From Antrodiella citrinella (lineage: Eukaryota; Basidiomycota; Agaricomycetes; Polyporales; Steccherinaceae), in contig SGPM01000050.1 of assembly GCA_004802725.1 (NCBI GenBank), positions 51,038-115,037 of the forward strand: 64,000 bases of DNA. Reading direction: 5' to 3'. Made by a program: the position numbers and the translations under genes. Each line of letters begins with the position of its first letter. Within the stretch, counting starts at the first letter, position 1. Shown here in pieces: positions 60,806 through 64,000 of the stretch. The notes beneath the pieces are model-generated. The model did not search any database, was not told where the DNA came from, and saw nothing but the letters and a program-made list of their open reading frames with translations.

Positions 60806-61079
60806 CCTCACACGCCCTGCGGTGCCCATTCGACATCATACACTCATGCGAGCATGAACAGCATTGTCTCGATTTTGTAGAAATTTATGCATCGCTATCG
60901 CATTATATTCCCCATTTGACTTCAAACCACTTCATCTACTTATGGTCGCGTTACCACCGAGAGAATTTTATCGGTACAACTTCTGAGAGCACTCAATGTC
61001 TAAGGCTCTGTCTCACATTGCAATCACTGACAGCACGGCACATATTCTATATATATTACAAGCCCCTGGCTACAGAACT

Positions 61080-61970
61080 TCAGCGACCTTCAGGAAGTTG
61101 GACATCAATGACCAGAAGTTCCTCTCCGGTGGAACGGTCCACCAATGCGGTGCTAGTACGGTCCAAGAGGTAGACCACGTCGACCCCTTCCATGTCTATT
61201 TCATACTCCGGGATCGGAATCCACGGTGCTTGAGGTGATACATCCTTCGGCGTGGCGATCAGCTGATAGACAGCCGATAACTTAGCCAACCCGATGCCCT
61301 GCTGTGTCGTCGTGTCGACACAGGAAAGACATACCATATGACTTGCTTCGAGAGCGTCATTCCCTGTAAGTCGAAGGGTGTAGGCTGTGCCAAGAATATG
61401 CTTATCCATGTAGCTGTAAGCATCATCTGTCCGTCGAGTATCGTTGAGTCCAGCGTTAGGTGGCTGGAAATGAGCTGTGTCAGTAAAGTAGATCACAAGT
61501 ATTGCGGTAGAAGAAATACTCACCATACCGAGGATCACCGTAGGCGCGTCCAATGTTGCAGATATTCTTTCCATATACCGCAGTCTTGTAGTATCCGGGT
61601 CGCTGCCTCCGGACGGATCTTCGTGGCGCAAATTCTCCAGAAGACACATGTCTGCGTATTCGCGAAATTTGGCCAGCTGAATGACATGGTCACTGCCTTC
61701 AGGTCGGAAGTGCTGGAGCAAGAATAACTCGAAATCGTTCTGTACGTGGGGTTTAAGATGCCTGAGTTTCTCCGAGTCCTCTACGATGTGGAGAAGGGCA
61801 ACACGGAGAGTCTGTTGGCCAGAGTCAGGCTCCCCCAACCGCCGCCAGGGTGCTCTCGATAATCCGGGAGATGCAGGTTCAGGGTCCCTATTCACATAGG
61901 GAGGCCCACCTGGAGTAGGTGCTCGAGCGATCGGTGAACTTGGAGGGGGGGTAACAGGTTTGTAAGACAT
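61080..61970 (-). CDS. Unknown conserved-looking protein with optional in-frame intron
   Basis: It starts MSYKPVTPPPSSPIARAPTP at 61970. The Pro-rich N-terminus leads to a helical domain: LRVALLHIVEDSEKLRHLKP, QNDFELFLLQHFRPEGSDHV, KFREYADMCLLENLRH. Then come RYMERISATLDAPTVILGM, YSYMDKHILGTAYTLRLTGN and ASHMVCLSCVDTTTQQGIGL, with end IDVQLPEGR. After LGM a 60 bp segment starts GTGAGT and ends TTCCAG; it is a multiple of three and lacks stops, so it reads through as coding (VSISSTAILVIYF...) if not removed. It is most likely an intron. The protein would be about 275 residues spliced. I do not recognise the family. Confidence 0.6.
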   Translation of the reverse strand: MSYKPVTPPPSSPIARAPTPGGPPYVNRDPEPASPGLSRAPWRRLGEPDSGQQTLRVALLHIVEDSEKLRHLKPHVQNDFELFLLQHFRPEGSDHVIQLAKFREYADMCLLENLRHEDPSGGSDPDTTRLRYMERISATLDAPTVILGMVSISSTAILVIYFTDTAHFQPPNAGLNDTRRTDDAYSYMDKHILGTAYTLRLTGNDALEASHMVCLSCVDTTTQQGIGLAKLSAVYQLIATPKDVSPQAPWIPIPEYEIDMEGVDVVYLLDRTSTALVDRSTGEELLVIDVQLPEGR

Positions 61971-62743
61971 CTGAGACACAAAGTAGGGTACATGAGCATA
62001 GGGTAGTGCCACAAGGCTTGGAACACATCTCACTTACTGGTCAGTCACCGACAGTCAGTCTGACAGGTGAGAGGTAGACTCTTGGGATTTGAGAAGATCG
62101 TCGTGCGATCCTGCCAGGCCTACAACGTGAATTTGGGAGTCATTTATATTGATGAGGCTAGTGGAATATGCCCCTGCGCTTGGCACCTCAAACGGAAAAC
62201 AATACTTCATTGCTTCGGTACTAGTATAATTGAAAGAGTCTTGTTTGACGCAGAGAGTCGCCTTGTCAACAGTGCCAGTCGTCGCAGGGTCGCAGTGGTG
62301 TAACGTAGTGACTATAGCCTGGCACGTCCTGATTGTCATTTGGAGCCCGGGCCTGGACCATCAACTTTCCTTCTCTTGTATTTGTGACTCGCTGAATTAC
62401 AATGCAACCCCCAAGCAACCCCTTCGAGAATGTCAGCTTTTGTCAACATTGATTGTAAAAGTGCAGATATCTTGTGTGTCGGTCGCTACACCGGTACCGG
62501 TTGCGACTCCGAGTCGCGAGGTGTTGTTACCATTGATACTATTGATACCACACTGGTGGTACCGCCGGTGCTATTGTAGATTTTTCTCCATCTCTCACTT
62601 CTTTTCCAGTCCACATCTATCACAAGAGGCATCAGTTGTTCCTGTGAGACGAGCTTAGACCTTTCTCGTTGCTAGTAGCATGCCACCAGCGCAGTCGCGG
62701 TAGACGGGGTGTCTTAGTCTATAAAAACGACGATCGCAGTACT
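61971..62743. other. Spacer with palindromic elements
   Basis: Upstream region of the minus-strand gene at 61080 and of the hypothetical frame at 62744. Open frames here (62055-62339 minus, 62230-62658 plus) are judged to be noise. A TATAAAA lies at 62720-62726. Confidence 0.4.
62490..62517. promoter_or_regulatory. Two adjacent palindromes
   Basis: ACCGGTACCGGT (62490-62501) is a perfect 12-bp palindrome. It is followed one base later by GCGACTC-C-GAGTCGC (62503-62517), an inverted repeat with 7-bp arms. Together they look like binding sites for dimeric regulators. No function is shown. Confidence 0.45.
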
Positions 62744-63144
62744 ATGTTCCGTTCACCAACGAAATCACTCCTCATTCCTGTTATCACGTCGCAAGAAGTC
62801 AGTGCCATCAACGCAATATGATGTACGACTCATACTCACAATGACTTTATCTAGGTTTCGCTAGCGAAAGTGAGGTCTGTTATACCCAGACTCAAGAGTC
62901 GGGGTGTATACGTCACGGTAGACGTCGGCGAACTAGCAGCCTACGAAGTTCAAGGTGACACCAACTTCATCGCCAATTGGCATCCCCCGAGGTACGCACC
63001 ATGTTTCTTCAAGACTTCAGTACTAGTGTGCTAACGCTCGCGAATTTTTTTTTTTAATTTTGTAGATATCGCAGAAACGGATACCACTGCGCGTATATAT
63101 TGCCCCCAGCTCTTCTGAAGCAATGGCCGTCCCATACCCTCTAG
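62744..63144 (+). CDS. Hypothetical short spliced frame
   Basis: A possible gene starts MFRSPTKSLLIPVITSQE and splices near 62798 to 62855 (VSLAKVRSVIPRLKSRGVYV, TVDVGELAAYEVQGDTNF). It splices again near 62991 to 63066 (RYRRNGYHCAYILPPALLKQ) and stops at 63142-63144. The exons have protein-like content, but the TATA box at 62720-62726 lies only about 20 bp before the ATG, which argues that this ATG is not the real start. It may instead be the 5' part of the gene continued at 63123 if another intron changes phase. Confidence 0.3.
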
Positions 63145-63731
63145 TCCCTAAACGCGGCGCCTTCATTGGCTCAGGCTCTTCGCGTTTCACTGGTCAGGAA
63201 GCTGCCGACCTCTACGTGAGGGAAGACCTACCTGCTGGGACAGCAATAATGAGAATCAGCCATTACACTATATTATGGGGAACTTCCGCATTGTTTTTCA
63301 GCAGTTTGCGTCAAGGTGGAGACGAGGACGATCCAAATGACTGGATCCCAATGTTGTTACCCCCCACCCAATATCTCCTGGTCCATCAAGGTGGTCCGGT
63401 TGCACAAGGACCAGCACCACCCTTGATATTTCCCAACGGGATAGCGACATTTTATTTCGCTGGCTTGTTAAGACAGGGCCCAGCAATCCCATGGAACAGG
63501 ACCACTATGGTCACGCGGAGAGCAGTCCAGAATCCTCAGCAGGGAGGTGGAACACTTCACTATCGTCAACCCGAGCGGAGAAACGGTCATGATCTCCCTC
63601 CGGGACCTCGAGAAGATGGCAGGAAATTCAGATTCACCAAGTTGATATATTCATCGCAGGTGCAGAACTATCGCAGGATTAGCCGTCTCTCGCAAGCTGA
63701 GGCTCAGACTGGCGTGCCGCAGCGTATGTAG
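63123..63731 (+). CDS. Hypothetical protein
   Basis: An uninterrupted frame of 202 codons with a good start context (AGCAATGGCC). Residues include YPLVPKRGAFIGSGSSRFTG, ISHYTILWGTSALFFSSLRQ and LLPPTQYLLVHQGGPVAQGP. From about 63540 a second frame looks more protein-like (VEHFTIVNPSGETVMISLRD, then LEKMAGNSDSPS and stop), so the 3' part of the true protein may lie there, after a splice not resolved here. No known domain. Confidence 0.4.
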   Translation: MAVPYPLVPKRGAFIGSGSSRFTGQEAADLYVREDLPAGTAIMRISHYTILWGTSALFFSSLRQGGDEDDPNDWIPMLLPPTQYLLVHQGGPVAQGPAPPLIFPNGIATFYFAGLLRQGPAIPWNRTTMVTRRAVQNPQQGGGTLHYRQPERRNGHDLPPGPREDGRKFRFTKLIYSSQVQNYRRISRLSQAEAQTGVPQRM

Positions 63732-63829
63732 TAGACTGGGAGGTTTAAATTATGATGACCCATGTAGCGCGGCGCTGCTCACGATTCCACTCTGTATATT
63801 TTCTGCACGTTGATGCACCGGACGGGCTC

Positions 63830-64000
63830 CTAAGCGCGGGAGAACACACCCAACAATGGGAGAACTCCTGGCAGAGGGGTACCACGTAAGGGCGTTTGGG
63901 GAGGAGTCGTAGAGGTAGGCCGAGGTACTCGAACGTAGAAAGGAGTGTAAGGGAGAGGCCCGAAATAGGTCCGAGAGTGTCCGATGAGGGTCCGATGGGG
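63830..64000 (-). CDS. Possible 3' end of a Pro-rich gene cut by window edge
   Basis: A minus-strand frame enters from the window end and stops with TAG at 63830-63832. It reads FGPLPYTPFYVRVPRPTSTT and then more Pro/Leu-rich residues. It is only about 56 codons long and has no domain, so it may be chance. Confidence 0.2.
   Translation of the reverse strand, partial: PHRTLIGHSRTYFGPLPYTPFYVRVPRPTSTTPPQTPLRGTPLPGVLPLLGVFSRA

Overview
The window is fungal nuclear DNA, most likely from an Agaricomycete (mushroom-forming Basidiomycota). Genes are packed on both strands with short spacers. Almost every gene is cut by many roughly 50-60 bp introns with GTRAGT/GTACGT donors and YAG acceptors. Several protein types are typical of Agaricomycetes: kinases with an HGD catalytic loop, an aquaporin with altered NPA boxes, large proline-rich PH proteins and an F-box/LRR protein. 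No tRNA, rRNA, CRISPR array or intact transposon was recognised.

Layout. 0-6.3 kb: tail of a class III aminotransferase, a membrane-anchored RING-H2 ubiquitin ligase and an MFS transporter. 6.3-18 kb: a decayed patchwork in which two intact housekeeping genes (RPC11 and TIM17) and a zf-4CXXC_R1/DDT chromatin-type gene sit among a frameshifted aquaporin and copied fragments of RPC11, of an aldo-keto reductase and of the 3' end of the zf-4CXXC_R1 gene. 18-23 kb: HSP12, the intact aldo-keto reductase and TRM11. 23-29.5 kb: an F-box-like protein and a head-to-head pair of TKL-like kinases. 29.8-35.4 kb: an AlkB-type Fe(II)/2OG dioxygenase with a long disordered front half and Cys-rich motifs, then ATP16 (mitochondrial ATP synthase delta). 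36-42.2 kb: one very long PH-domain/coiled-coil gene with internal repeats. 43-45.3 kb: a GH27 alpha-galactosidase. 45.8-54.5 kb: an accessory-looking block of four small unknown proteins, two of them clear tandem paralogues and two with zinc-finger-like C-termini, then a pseudokinase. 55-59.7 kb: a four-knuckle ZCCHC9-like protein and a CLC chloride channel/transporter. 60-64 kb: poorly characterised small genes.

There is no single operon-like pathway. Functional links are by compartment: TIM17 and ATP16 are mitochondrial; RPC11 and TRM11 both serve tRNA (transcription and modification); CLC, MFS and the aquaporin are membrane transport. The most interesting parts are the 6.3-18 kb patchwork, the zf-4CXXC_R1/DDT gene, the AlkB fusion and the 45.8-54.5 kb block. 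Gene ends were set by hand-tracing splice sites; internal exon boundaries not quoted are approximate.
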